From contig OZ038533.1 in assembly GCA_964036665.1 (NCBI GenBank), forward strand, positions 16,488,575 through 16,552,574: 64,000 bases of DNA. Direction: 5' to 3'. This stretch comes from Gordius sp. MW1. Taxonomy: Eukaryota > Nematomorpha > Gordioida > Gordea > Gordiidae. The translations under genes and the position numbers were made by a program. Positions 9,313-20,356 of this stretch are shown piece after piece. The notes beneath the pieces are model-generated. The model made no database searches, had not been told where the DNA came from, and worked only from the letters and a program-made list of their open reading frames with translations. Every line of letters begins with the position of its first letter. The first letter of the stretch is position 1.

Positions 9313-12300
9313 ATGGATGAATCAAAGTTATCAAAAATTCATTTAGCAGAGTTCAATGCTGAACTACATTCAATTGAGGATTATATATTTAATATGGAAT
9401 CCATATTGGAAATTAAAGGAATGGAGGCTACTGCATCAGTTAAGAAAAAGGTTCTTCTAGCTTTCATAGGGCTCAATACTATTAAAGAACTTAGACAATT
9501 ACTTTACCCTACTAAGTTAAAGGATGCACAATATGAAGATATAGAAAAAATGTTATTCCTAAAATACCAACCCCCTCAGACTGTATTTGCTTCAAGATTT
9601 GAATTGTTAAATATTACAAGACATAATGGTGAATCCATACTAGAATTAGTCAGAAGAATTAAAACATGTATTAGCAAATGTAATTACAAATCTGACATTG
9701 ATGAACGTTGCAGGGACCATTTTATTTTTGCAATTAAGTTAAAGAGGCTAGAATTGGAGCTGAGGAGCAAATTTCCTGACACCTTAGATGAAGTGGGTAA
9801 TCCGTTAACTTTTGATAGGGTAATCAATATGGCAATAACAATGGAGAGGGCAGATACCGAAACACAAGAAGAGAAAGAAGAAATGCTTTGTAAGATTAAA
9901 CATGAATCATTCTCTCATAATCAACGTGACCAATCAAATAAACATTTTGGAAAAACGGTAAGTTGCTCAAGGTGCCATAAAGAACACCCCAAATTTCGTT
10001 GTCCAGCGTTCAATGCCACATGCTACAAATGTAAAAGAAAAGGACATTTTGCCATTGGCTGTCGAAGTTCATTGAATCAGATTGTTGATTACGAATCTTC
10101 GGATTCTGTAAACCGGATTGGGCAACATGCTAAACGTCTAACCATTACGGCGAGGCTTAATGGGCATCCGATTTCTATGGATTATGATACTGGAGCGCAG
10201 GTCTCCGTTATTAATGTTAAAGTATGGCAGCTTTTAGGGAGACCGTCGCTTCATGAATGCGCGATTCCCAAAGCCTATGGAAATCAACCCGTCGAAATAA
10301 TGGGAAAAACTCATATGGTCGTGGAAGTCGGTCATAATTCGCACTATCTTTCGGCTGTAGTTACGAAATCCAAAGATGTACCCTTATTTGGGTTGCCCTG
10401 GATTATTAAGTTTGGATTCCAAATTCCTAAAGAAGTTAAAATACATAAAATCAACCAGGAATTTGTGCAAGAGGAATCAATTAATCTCAACAAAGAGTTT
10501 CCACTGGTATTCAATGAAACTCCTACCCATTTACAGGGATTTGTTGTAAAAATCATGCTTTTGGACGAAGCGAAACCTATTGCGATCCCGGCGAGAAGAG
10601 TTCCTTTCCCGTTACGGAAGCCGGTTGAACTGGAACTCAATAGATTGGTACAGTCAGGTATCATTGAAAAAGTGGATCCTAGTGTTAGTAAAATAACGTG
10701 GTGCACGCCGATAGTAAACGTTAGGAAGAAAAATGGCGAAATTAGAATTTGTGCCGATTTCAAGGTCACTCTTAACCCATTCATTCATAATGATCATCAC
10801 ATCATTCCTACGTTTGACGACATAGCAGCTAAAATTCGGGATGGTTATTTATATACCAAAGTTGACTTACGTGATGCATACCTTCAACTACCAATTGCTC
10901 TGGAATGTCAGAATTTATTAACTATTTCCACACACGTCGGTTTTTTTAAATACAAAAGAATGCCATTTGGGTTATCTTGTGCGCCTTTGATTTTTCAGAG
11001 ATACATGGAGAGTATTTTGAGTGGTTGCAACCACACGGGTATTTATTTAGATGATATAATTATCACGGGCAAAAATTACCAGGATCATCTATACAATGTA
11101 AGGGAAGTACTGAGCAAGTTACAATCCGTGGGCATGAAAGCACAATTTTCAAAGGTCGAATTTTTGAAAAAATCTATCACTTTTCTTGGACACACCTTTG
11201 ACAGTGAAGGTATCCACCCTTCAAGTGATAAAGTACGAGCCATCAAAGACTGCCCAGCCCCAAAGAATGTTAAGGAATTGCGTTCCTTTCTGGGCTTAAT
11301 CAATTATCATGAAAAGTTTATTCCACATTTACATGGTATAATGGCTCCCCTACATAAATTAACTAGTATCAAATCAAAATGGTATTGGTCACAAACCGAG
11401 GAGTCGGTGTTTCAAAAGGTTAAAACTTTGCTATCGGAGCAGTCTACGTTAGTTCCTTATTCAAATGAGTTACCGCTGATCCTGGAATGCGACGCATCGG
11501 AACATGGATTTGGAGCGGTACTTTTTCACTTAATTGGCGATAATAAGAGGCCAATTGCTTACGCGTCAAGGACGTTGATTGATGGTGAGAAGCAATACGC
11601 ATCAATCGATAGAGAAGCAAGGGCCTTAGTCTTTGGTATGGAAAAGTTTCATACTTACTTATCAGGTCGCAAGTTTGTGCTACGCACGGACCATAAACCG
11701 TTGGAAAGGATTTTTGGGGCTTCAAGGGAATTGCCCAAAATCAGCAATAACCGTTTAATAAGGTGGGCATGGAAAATGTCGGGGTATGATTATAAAATAG
11801 AATACATTCCTGGCAAAGATAACGGATGTGCTGATGCCTTATCTCGTTTACCGGCCCCTGCCACGGAGTCCGATATGATCAATTTTTACAAAAGCAATTC
11901 GATAAATAGTATTCGTCTTTTAAATCTACAAGATTTACACTTAACAGAGGAATTATTAATAAAGGAATCTCTCGTGGATACAAACTTAAAACTGTTAAAA
12001 AGATTTATAGATAAAGGTTGGCCTAAAAGCAAAAAGGACCTCCACAAGGATATTCAAGTTTTTTTTGACAGGAAGAATGAGTTAGAGCATGACAAGGGAG
12101 TCATTTTTGTAGACGGCCTGATAATTGTGCCGTCACGACTAAGGCATCAAGTCCTGTCAATAATTCACCGGGGCCATCCAGGGATCAATGCAATGAAATC
12201 GATCGCCAGATTATATGTTTATTGGCCGCACATGGATAAGGATATTGAAAGGCACGTGCAGAATTGTGTGGGGTGCCAGAAAAATAGAAGTAATAGACCT

Positions 12301-13203
12301 GAAGTCCCTCTGTATTCTTGGAACGTAACTGAAAACCCTTGGGAAAGGGTACATTTAGATTATGCGGGGCCAGTTGACGGATATTATTGGTTGGTGGCGG
12401 TGGATTCGTTTTCCAAATGGATTGAAGTAGCGCAGTTACGAAGTTCGACCATTCAGGTTACATTAAAGAAATTACGAGAGTGGTTTGCCAGATGGGGCGT
12501 TCCGAAACAAATAGTTACGGACAACGGACCCCAGTTTAGAAGCCAAGAGATGCACTTCTTTTGTGATCAGTATCATATTAAACACATTAAAACAACGCCG
12601 TACCATCCAAAAACGAATGGACTCGTCGAAAGAGCCATCAGGACGTTGAAATCACGCTACGCAGCGGCGCGCGAATATAATGCGGACCCGGAAGTCTGCA
12701 TGTTAGATGTCCTCCTTAGCTATCGCATAAGCGAGCATTCTTCAACCGGTAGATCCCCATCTAAAGCATTAATTGGAAGAAATGTTAAAACGGCGTTGGA
12801 CTGGGTACGTCCCACTCAGAAGAAATATATGGAACAAAAAATCGATAAACAGGAAGAGTGGCATGATGCGCATGCGGCGAAGAGAGAATTCATTCCGGGT
12901 CAATTGGTATGGGTAAAAAATGAAATGAATAGCGGGTGGAGAGCGGGAAAGATTCTTAAACGCAACGGACCTTGGTCCTATCTAGTGGAAACGCGAAACA
13001 AAAACATGCGAAAACATGGTGATCAGTTGAGAGATCGGGCAAGCATTGTTGATCCTCAGGTCCCGGAAGAGGGGGAAGATGATAGTTCTGACGACATGTC
13101 TTCTGGTCCAACACCAAACGAACAAGAACAAGAAAGTAGTACCATCCTAAGGAAATCGGAAAGGATTAGGAAACCCCCCAGCCGTTTAATAGAAGAAATT
13201 TAG
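9313..13203 (+). CDS. Gypsy Gag-Pol polyprotein (1296 aa)
   Basis: One frame from ATG 9313 to TAG 13201-13203. Residues 1-215 are a Gag-like helical region. Two zinc knuckles follow at 218-230 (C-X2-C-X3-H-X4-C) and 237-250 (CYKCKRKGHFAIGC). The aspartic protease motif DTGA is at 292-295. Reverse transcriptase follows, with YLDD at 578-581 and LRDAYLQLPI and PFGLSCAP in order. RNase H is at about 720-845, the H2C2 finger at 952-988, and the integrase core has D1016 (LDYAG), D1070 (VTDNGPQF) and E1106 (NGLVERA). All catalytic residues are present. The C-terminus has the usual acidic tail. Gag and Pol are fused without a frameshift. The pol resembles the Mag / K02A2.6-like branch of Gypsy elements; that placement is from motif memory. 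No envelope frame follows. Confidence 0.95.
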   Translation: MDESKLSKIHLAEFNAELHSIEDYIFNMESILEIKGMEATASVKKKVLLAFIGLNTIKELRQLLYPTKLKDAQYEDIEKMLFLKYQPPQTVFASRFELLNITRHNGESILELVRRIKTCISKCNYKSDIDERCRDHFIFAIKLKRLELELRSKFPDTLDEVGNPLTFDRVINMAITMERADTETQEEKEEMLCKIKHESFSHNQRDQSNKHFGKTVSCSRCHKEHPKFRCPAFNATCYKCKRKGHFAIGCRSSLNQIVDYESSDSVNRIGQHAKRLTITARLNGHPISMDYDTGAQVSVINVKVWQLLGRPSLHECAIPKAYGNQPVEIMGKTHMVVEVGHNSHYLSAVVTKSKDVPLFGLPWIIKFGFQIPKEVKIHKINQEFVQEESINLNKEFPLVFNETPTHLQGFVVKIMLLDEAKPIAIPARRVPFPLRKPVELELNRLVQSGIIEKVDPSVSKITWCTPIVNVRKKNGEIRICADFKVTLNPFIHNDHHIIPTFDDIAAKIRDGYLYTKVDLRDAYLQLPIALECQNLLTISTHVGFFKYKRMPFGLSCAPLIFQRYMESILSGCNHTGIYLDDIIITGKNYQDHLYNVREVLSKLQSVGMKAQFSKVEFLKKSITFLGHTFDSEGIHPSSDKVRAIKDCPAPKNVKELRSFLGLINYHEKFIPHLHGIMAPLHKLTSIKSKWYWSQTEESVFQKVKTLLSEQSTLVPYSNELPLILECDASEHGFGAVLFHLIGDNKRPIAYASRTLIDGEKQYASIDREARALVFGMEKFHTYLSGRKFVLRTDHKPLERIFGASRELPKISNNRLIRWAWKMSGYDYKIEYIPGKDNGCADALSRLPAPATESDMINFYKSNSINSIRLLNLQDLHLTEELLIKESLVDTNLKLLKRFIDKGWPKSKKDLHKDIQVFFDRKNELEHDKGVIFVDGLIIVPSRLRHQVLSIIHRGHPGINAMKSIARLYVYWPHMDKDIERHVQNCVGCQKNRSNRPEVPLYSWNVTENPWERVHLDYAGPVDGYYWLVAVDSFSKWIEVAQLRSSTIQVTLKKLREWFARWGVPKQIVTDNGPQFRSQEMHFFCDQYHIKHIKTTPYHPKTNGLVERAIRTLKSRYAAAREYNADPEVCMLDVLLSYRISEHSSTGRSPSKALIGRNVKTALDWVRPTQKKYMEQKIDKQEEWHDAHAAKREFIPGQLVWVKNEMNSGWRAGKILKRNGPWSYLVETRNKNMRKHGDQLRDRASIVDPQVPEEGEDDSSDDMSSGPTPNEQEQESSTILRKSERIRKPPSRLIEEI

Positions 13204-13224
13204 GCTTTTGTAGGCGAAGGGAAA

Positions 13225-13425
13225 TGTTGTGTTGATACTTTATATTCTTATTTCAATTGTTATTACAACTCTCATTGATTCTATTAACAACCATATATAT
13301 ATCGATTTGTACCCAATTGTTGGTAACCATGTTAATTTAGTTCCTGTGTCAACGTTCATGTTCTAACTAATAAATATCAATGTTTAGTTTCATTCCTGTG
13401 TCAACGTTCATGTTCTAACTTAATA
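13225..13425 (+). repeat. 3' LTR of the Gypsy element
   Basis: 201 bp, read base by base as identical to the 5' LTR. It is preceded by the polypurine tract at 13214-13224 and followed by the TATTT duplication. Confidence 0.95.
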
Positions 13426-13445
13426 TATTTATTTAAACATTAAAA

Positions 13446-15467
13446 CATATACTTAAATTCATTGCTCAAATTCCAACTTAAACATATAATAGTGTATACA
13501 AAATGTTTTTTAATATGAGTAAAATGAGATAGTACTGTCATTGGCATTGTTAATATATATATTCTTTTTCATCTTTCTTGGTGTTAACTACCTAAGAGAT
13601 ATAAACATGCTTGGTAAATAAATTACTAGGCAGATTGCGCTTTCAAGTCATGATCCCATCATTACTGTTTTATTTTAACCTAAACAAATTATTAGAGTTG
13701 GGGATCTTTATTTACTACAGACAGGTAGTGTTTCGATCTCGTCTCGTCTCGGTCTCGAAAACAAAATCTCGTCTCGTCTCGGGAGCGATTAAGAAAATCT
13801 CGATCTCGTCTCGTCTCGGTCTAGAAAAATCTCGGTCTCGTCTCGAAGAGAATTCTCGTCTCGTCTCGACTTTTAAAAAAAAATATATTCGGAATAAAAA
13901 TTTCTCCTGTTTTATTAAAAATATAAATAAGTGTTCAAAAATCCAAATGGCAAATTTTATATTTTTCGAAAAACTTTAATACACAAACTTTTTAAAGATT
14001 TAGCGGGACACGACATCTCATTGACAATATAAAGATATGAATTAACTCATAAAGATAACATTTTCTATAAAAAGTGCAGACTAAAAAAACTATAAATTAA
14101 TTTGAAATATAAAATATTAAATTTTATTGTTCTAGCAAATTATATTCACTGTGTCTGTCAACTATAAATGGACTTTGAAAATTATAAGTTCGCTTATAGT
14201 TGATTTAGTTGCATAATTGAGCAAAATGAGACCCTTTATTAACCTTTGCTAATGCTTCAAGTAGACCTTAACATATTTAAGGCAAATGTTTAAGTCCATT
14301 AATATAACCATCATTAATTTAGCCCATAGTGTTTTTTGCATGTTTACTATAGCGCTATAAACCACAAAGTGCGAGTGACATTTAATGATGTTATTATTAT
14401 TTACAGAATTGATAACTAGTTGCACAAATTAAAACGTTGTAAAAACAACAATAAAAGCAGCATTATTATAGAATTAAGAACATAAGGTTTAAACTTTAAA
14501 TTAATGAGTACGTATTTAAATGTATGACAAAAATCAACCATACTTAGGTAAATGATTGCCAAATTTTAATTTTTTTGCAAAAATATATAATATTAACTAC
14601 ACTTGGGATTTTTTTTAATATCAAATATATTCCATACATATTGATTTACACTTAATACCTTAAATGTAAATTAAAATACACAATAATTTACTAAAATATA
14701 ACGATCAATAAAAAGTCGAGATCTCGAGAAAATCTCGTATCGTCTCGTCTCGACCTCAAAATTCTCGTCTCGATCTCGACTCCATTTTTCAAATTCTCGT
14801 CTCGTCTCGTCTCGGTTTTTCGAGACGAGACGAGACCGAGATTTTTCTCGGTTTTTCCGCATCACTACAGACAGGTTTCGAAGCGATACAATAATAGAAA
14901 AGTGAGTAAAAACGTGTATATCCAACGTATATAATACATTCCGCATATAACCAATTAACGATAATTTGATTGACAACACATCGGTAAATAACATATCCCC
15001 TGAGGCACTTCGCACTCCAATTACCTCTCTACACAAATACTTACATTTTTTGCTCAATTATTTTCCAACTTAAAAGTGTATTCAAAATATTTATTAATAT
15101 GAGTAAACTGAGAAAATACTGTCATTGACATTGTTAATATATATATTCTTTTTCATCTTTCTTGGTGTTAACTACCTAAGAGATATAAACATGCTAGGTA
15201 AATAAATTACTATGCAAATTGCGCTTTCAAGTCATGATCCCATCATTACTGTTTTATTTTAACCTAAACAAATTTTTAGAGTTGGGGATCTTTATTTACT
15301 ACAGACAGGTTTCGAAGCGATACAATAATAGAAAAGTGAGTAAAAACGTGTATATCCAACGTATATAATACATTCCCCATATAACCAATTAACGATAATT
15401 TGATTGACAACACATCAGTAAATAACATATCCCCTGAGGCACTTCGCACTCCAATTACCTCTCTACA
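13446..15467 (-). repeat. Two LTRs in tandem (second Gypsy element)
   Basis: Copy B is 15034-15467 (about 434 bp). Copy A is 13446-15033, of similar length once the 1142-bp hAT insertion and its 8-bp duplication are removed. On the minus strand both begin TGTAGAGAGGTAATTGGAG, immediately after a purine tract (GGGGGGAAC at about 15468-15476) that ends the decayed pol region to the right. Both share CATCTTTCTTGGTGTTAACT and TACTACAGACAGG on the plus strand. Two LTRs without internal sequence between them suggest unequal recombination between tandem elements. Confidence 0.75.
13726..14867. mobile_element. hAT-like element with CTCGTCTCG arrays (copy 1, 1142 bp)
   Basis: The 8-bp duplication CAGACAGG lies at 13718-13725 and 14868-14875. 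The termini are TAGTGTTTCG at the left and TAGTGATGCGG reading in from the right. Both subterminal regions are arrays of TCTCGTCTCG-type repeats; the right one folds into a strong hairpin (CTCGTCTCGG...CCGAGACGAG region at about 14800-14850). The interior is AT-rich, without a transposase. Its sister copy is inverted at 34675-36087. Confidence 0.9.
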
Positions 15468-16130
15468 GTTCCCCCCTTTTTACAGACAAAATCCTTAAGG
15501 AATGCTGGCGGTTTCTACGCTGCGGGTACCTAGGTTCTTCTCTAGGCGTTCCTGACTGTTTTTGAAGTTCCCTTCTAGGTTCTTCTCTGGGCGTTCCTGA
15601 CTGGTTTTGCATTTGCTCCCTTATAGCACTTGTTCCCGCTTCCCTTTCTGATGATATCCTTTGCGGCCACCTGTTCTCTTGTCCCAGTGTGGTCCAATCC
15701 AAGATTTTCCGTTTCCTTACTTGATCCACGTGTCGGTGGTGTTTTCTTCCCTGTGCTCATACATCGTAGGACCGACTACCGTGCTTGGCTTTTATCGTGC
15801 CTTCTACCCATTTGCTTGGTCCTAAAAACATACGTACCCAAACCAAGTCTCCTACGTTGAACATCCGCGGGTTCCCGGTCTCTACCCATTGTTGTGGTAC
15901 GGTTTCCCTCAATACCTCCCATTCGGTTCGCATACGCCTTTTTAGCATCACCTCTGCTGGGCTTTTATTAGTTGTGGGGTGTTTTGTAGATCTGTAGTTT
16001 TCTAAAAATATACTTAGCCCTACTTCCGACTCGTTTCTAATAATGGCTTTTTTAATTAATCGTACATATCTTTCTGCCAGACCGTTAGACGCAGGATGGT
16101 AAGGAGCTGTCCATCGCTGATTAGTCCCTC
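15468..16130 (-). pseudogene. Decayed 3' end of Gypsy pol
   Basis: On the minus strand from about 16130 the frame reads YHPASNGLAERYVRLIKKAI (end of the integrase core with the catalytic Glu), then helices and the C-terminal barrel GDLVWVRMFLGPSKWVEGTI. An in-frame TGA sits right after SRSYDV (about 15756), and the same frame continues through VDQVRKRK to a repeated TPREEPR segment near 15520-15600 and a stop at about 15463. It lies directly against the LTR at 15467, so this is the 3' end of the element that owns the tandem LTRs. The rest of pol is missing, cut by the element starting near 16135. Non-functional. Confidence 0.8.
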
Positions 16131-16134
16131 AGGG

Positions 16135-17440
16135 GGGAGCCCGGGGGGGGGGGGGGGTGGGTTCAAATACCCCCCCGGAGAGTTTTGATTGAAGGAAGCA
16201 TGAACTCATGTTCCATCATGAAGTCATAAATTATATTAATAGTCTAAAATTGAAATTCAATAAATTATTTTAATTTGTCAATAAAAAAATAAAAAATTGA
16301 CGAAATTAAATTTTTTTTACAAATCAGATGGAAATCATTCATAGACATCATTTTTTAACATCTGTGAACCCTAATTTACAATCTCGAAAGTTACAAATTA
16401 TCTTTAATTAAAAAATATCAAAATAAATGCTTTTAGAATTATTAAATCACTATCTTACTTATAAACTTAAAAACAATTATAATTAATAATAGATTCTATT
16501 GTTTGTTTTTTATTGATATAATATGCTTATTTTGAATTGCAGATGTCTGGTAAATATAAAAGTACTCTTTTACACTACTTTAGTAAAAAGGAAAAGCCTA
16601 ATAAAAAAGATGGTAAATATGATTTAATTTGGAATAATTTTAATTATGTATGGGTATTTGTATTTATATAAAATAAGACATGAATATGTCTGTTTGTAAT
16701 AGGTAAAGATGGGACTGATTTAAAAAAAACTCTTGTTTTATCCCTTACTATGGGAAATTATGGTAATTATTTTTAAGCATTAGATATTTTAAATATATAA
16801 AGTTAAAGGCAGATATTATTCTGCTTCCAGCAGAGAAATTCACATAAACTCTGAAAGAGGCAAGAAAGATTTTGGTTTTAATATAGAAGTATTATAATAT
16901 ATATTTTCATGTTTAGGTCAAGATTAAAATTGTAATTCTGCTGGAGTGGGGAAAGCTGTCTCTTTTTTTTCTTATGATAAAAATGCTGGTAATTAAAATT
17001 ATGCAAGTTGTTTTTATTTTATTAATATATATTGATAAAGATGAGTGTATTGGCAGCTCTACTAATTGCTCAGTCTCTGAAAGTGAAAAACATGGGCAAA
17101 ATTTAAAACTTAAACCATCATATAAATTTATGATTTCATGGACATCTAAATACAAATGGCTAATTTTTGATGAAGTTTTAGGTGGGGCTTTATGCTCTGT
17201 CTGTTCTCTTTACAACATACTTTCTTAAAAGAACACTTGCCCGTTAAAATATTACATGTATTTTTTTAATGATTATGCGTGTATGTATCTTTTTGTATAT
17301 CACTTATATCACCAATAAAAATCAGTAAATATTAAACAAAATGGTTTAGCAATTAAAAAATTTTACCCCCCACCCCCCCCCCCCTCGAAAGTTGAAAATA
17401 CCCCCCCCCCCCCCCGGAGCATTTTTTCTGAAAGAAACCC
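16135..17440 (+). mobile_element. Relic hAT element with G/C-run ends
   Basis: The left end CAGGGGGGAGCCCGGGG and the right end ...AAACCCTG (CAGGG reading inward) are preceded or followed by C/G runs and by similar CGGAG blocks inside. I found no matching target duplication, so the exact ends are uncertain. The interior holds N-terminal pieces of a zinc-finger hAT transposase. Confidence 0.55.
16543..17228 (+). pseudogene. N-terminal remnant of zinc-finger (ZMYM/KIAA1586-like) hAT transposase
   Basis: ATG 16543 opens a short exon MSGKYKSTLLHYFSKKEKPN that ends at a GT donor. Further small blocks follow after AG acceptors. The last block, about 17040-17228, has a TTF-like zinc-finger signature: SWTSKYKWLIFDE..GG..CSVC. 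The same gene plan (short lysine-rich first exon, small exons, then W...Y.W..LGGAFCKYC) is seen at 62947-64000. The remainder of the transposase, including the catalytic core and the dimerisation domain, is absent. This is an internally deleted remnant. Confidence 0.6.
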
Positions 17441-17444
17441 TGTA

Positions 17445-18010
17445 TATAACATACATCACATTAAGGTTTGTAATCAAATATTAAGTATTAATAAAGCTTA
17501 TTGAAATGACCTACAGCATATTTTGGTTTGCAATTTATTAAAAATTTTATCAAACTTGCATCAAAAAGTTTGAGATTTGATAAAAAGTTTTATACCTAAG
17601 CAAATGAATAGTCTTATGGTTACCATTTTAAATTTTTATTTGACCTTGCTGAATCTATCATGATTTTAATTTAAAACCATAGACTACGTATATCAACAAT
17701 TTATACACCCATGTTATCTAGCAAAAATAATTTTCTCTATCATTTTTTTAAATATCATATAAACCCATTTAAATCCATGCTTTTGTATTCTTTTTAATAT
17801 CCTTTACTAACTATTATGTTTACATAGGGAATTCATCATTCATAAAAACTATTATACATAAAAATATATTATTTGGTATATCAATCTAAGTGAGCACACA
17901 CATTTATAGTTTTAAGGCCATAGTTTAATTATAATATATTAAAATTGTGTTTTTATACAAGTCAAAATATATTACCAACTTGCAATTTTTATTGATTTGT
18001 AAATATTTCT
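17445..18010. other. AT-rich intergenic stretch
   Basis: No gene, RNA or element end recognised. Confidence 0.5.
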
Positions 18011-18011
18011 A

Positions 18012-18640
18012 GACATAGTTATAGCAATTCATATAATTTATCAAAAGCAATTATTTTAATAGATTAATTATACCCTAGTGTATATTACTATTTATATTTA
18101 AAGTAAATAAGTACTAGACATAGTTATAGCAATTCACATAATTTATCAAAAGCTATTATTTTAATAGATTAATTATACCTTATTGTATATTACTATTCTA
18201 TTTAAAGTATATAAGTACAGACATAGTTATAGCAATTCATATAATTTATCAAAAGCTATTATTTTAATAGATTAATTATACCCGATTGTATATTACTATT
18301 ATGTTTAAAGTATCTAGGTACAGACATAGTTATAGCAATTCATATAATTTATCAAAAGCTATTATTTTAATAGATTAATTATACCCTATTGTATATTACT
18401 ATTATATTTAAAGTATATAAGTACAGACATAGTTATAGCAATTCATATAATTTATCAAAAGCTTTTATTTTATAGATTAATTATACCCTATAGTATATTA
18501 CTAATTATAATTAAATATATATGTACTAGCTAGACACACTTATAGCAACATATGTAATTCAACAAAATCTTGATTTTAATAGCTTGATTATAGTCTATTG
18601 TATATTACTAGTTACTATATGAGTCCCTAACTTTATTAAT
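18012..18640 (+). repeat. AT-rich tandem repeat, about 103-bp unit
   Basis: Units open with GACATAGTTATAGCAATTCA at 18012, 18117, 18220, 18323 and 18425, followed by a sixth, more diverged unit at about 18532. The unit body includes TTTATCAAAAGC, TTTAATAGATTAATTATACC and TGTATATTACTA. Non-coding. Confidence 0.9.
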
Positions 18641-18844
18641 TATAAATTAATTGCATTACATTATATTTAATATAAATATAAATTTTTTAATTTAAATATA
18701 AAGATTAGGTATCTTGTTTGTGTTTTATTTTTTTCTCGCCAGTTGTCATTTTCATCAGTTCGACCGAATTCGTTTTATAGCAAGTTTTACAAAAATTAAA
18801 CTTTTTAAATATTTGTATAAATAATTAACTATTCATTTTGCATT

Positions 18845-19020
18845 TTATACCCCACTATAGGCATTCTCGCCCCTTCCCACTTTTCTCGCCCATAAATTGC
18901 ATAACAAATATGCTACTTTTATACAGAGTAGAGATGAGTTTCGTTCCCCCTTCCCTCCCCCCCCCTTCCCTCCCCCTCCTCCCCCTTCCCGCGAGGGCCC
19001 GAGTTTTATTTTGCAACTTA
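18845..19020 (-). repeat. Dispersed repeat, copy B
   Basis: Reverse complement of the 6140-6315 copy. It shows GGCATTCTCGCCCCTTCCCA, TTCTCGCCCATAAATTGCAT, a pyrimidine-rich CCCTTCCC block and CGCGAGGGCCCGAG in the matching order. Confidence 0.75.
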
Positions 19021-19657
19021 TAAAGCTGTTATAATATAAATAATAATATTGATATTATTATTATAATAAATATATATTTTGAGCCATTACATAACATTCA
19101 GAAATTAATAATAACCCCTTTCAGGGGTGCCGCAATTAAATTAAAAGATATCCCTAATTAGCGCCATTTATGGTAAATTTTAATTAGAGACTAATTTGAA
19201 CAATATATATCCCTATCTTTTTAGCATGTGACTCGAAAATGATAACAGACATATAACGTTTTCGCTCTTATTAGAGCTCTTCAATATGCCATAGTTAATT
19301 GTCACACACTAAGCTAAGATCTTGAAACCGTTTCAAGCTATTTGTATTTTGTCTCATTGTATTTTGGGAGAATACCGTCGTTTTTATGTTATAAAATCAA
19401 TGTAATAACAACACTCGTTCGTGTGATGAATTATAAATATCGATGTTGATTATTTGCTATCCATTTTTTCCTTCATATCTAATGTTGTTGGTTTTTTTGC
19501 ATATGGAAAGTGTAGCTCTCTCGTTTTTTAAGTGAATCGTAGATACTTAAAATTTTTGGAAGCTAATGGGTTGTCGTTTATCTATTTATATACTTTAAGG
19601 GTTTAAAAATTTTCGTGAAAATTAAGTTTTGCAGGGGTTTACACAACTTTTTGCTAA
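19021..19657. other. AT-rich intergenic stretch
   Basis: No gene seen. It ends with the target sequence of the hAT insertion. Confidence 0.5.
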
Positions 19658-20356
19658 ATCGTGATTAGAGATCTGCACGGGCCGGCCCGGCCCGCGGACG
19701 GGCCTAAAAGCCCGGCCCGCGGACGGGTACGGACGGGCTTAGTATCATAAAAAATTTAACGGGCCGGGCCCGGACGGGCCTAAAAATTAATGGAACGGGC
19801 TCGGGCGGGCCTGAGATTTTTTTAACGGGCTTGAACGGGCCTGAAGTTTTATAAACGGGCTTAAATGAACCAGAGATTATATAAAAGGTCTTGGAGTTAC
19901 AAAGGTACTTAAACATCAAACAATTAGAAAAAACAAAAAGCGAGCCAATAAATTGCATAACAATTAATATATTATTTTTATTAAATATTTAGGATTAATT
20001 TTTTAACTTCTAAATTTTGTATATCCTGTAGCATTCATTCATTTTTCAAGCGCTAAATTTGACCTTTTTTTAATTTGCTATTGATTTTTAAGACTATAAC
20101 TTCATTCTTTTATAAGTAAGTTTAATTACACTTTTGTGATTAATTTTATCACAAATTACTATTATTATTAGTGCCATATAAATTCATAAATATTTTTGCT
20201 CTAATCTTTGAAATTAACTTTAATTACAAACTTAAATGTAACTTTTTGTTAGCTTTGTATTTTTTTGTTATTGATTAAGTTTAATTCCTTTGCCTTAAAA
20301 TTCTAGTGCTTAAATATTTGACAAATTATTCTTGTTATATTATTTTAAATTATTCT

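Larger units (their letters stand above)
9060..13425 (+). mobile_element. Complete Ty3/Gypsy LTR retrotransposon, 4366 bp
   Basis: Two 201-bp LTRs bound the element, and the 5-bp duplication TATTT occurs at 9055-9059 and 13426-13430. A primer-binding site follows the 5' LTR, and a purine tract (GCGAAGGGAAA) precedes the 3' LTR. The single gag-pol frame is uninterrupted. I see no difference between the LTRs, so the insertion is young in this sequence and possibly still competent. Confidence 0.95.

Noticed and set aside
10344-10784. 146-codon minus-strand frame
   Set aside because: Antisense of the Gypsy polyprotein; composition explained by the plus-strand codons.
13611-13979. Open frames rich in Ser, Arg and Leu in the hAT ends (also 14671-15057 and 34647-34853)
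   Set aside because: They translate the CTCGTCTCG arrays of the transposon and are not proteins.
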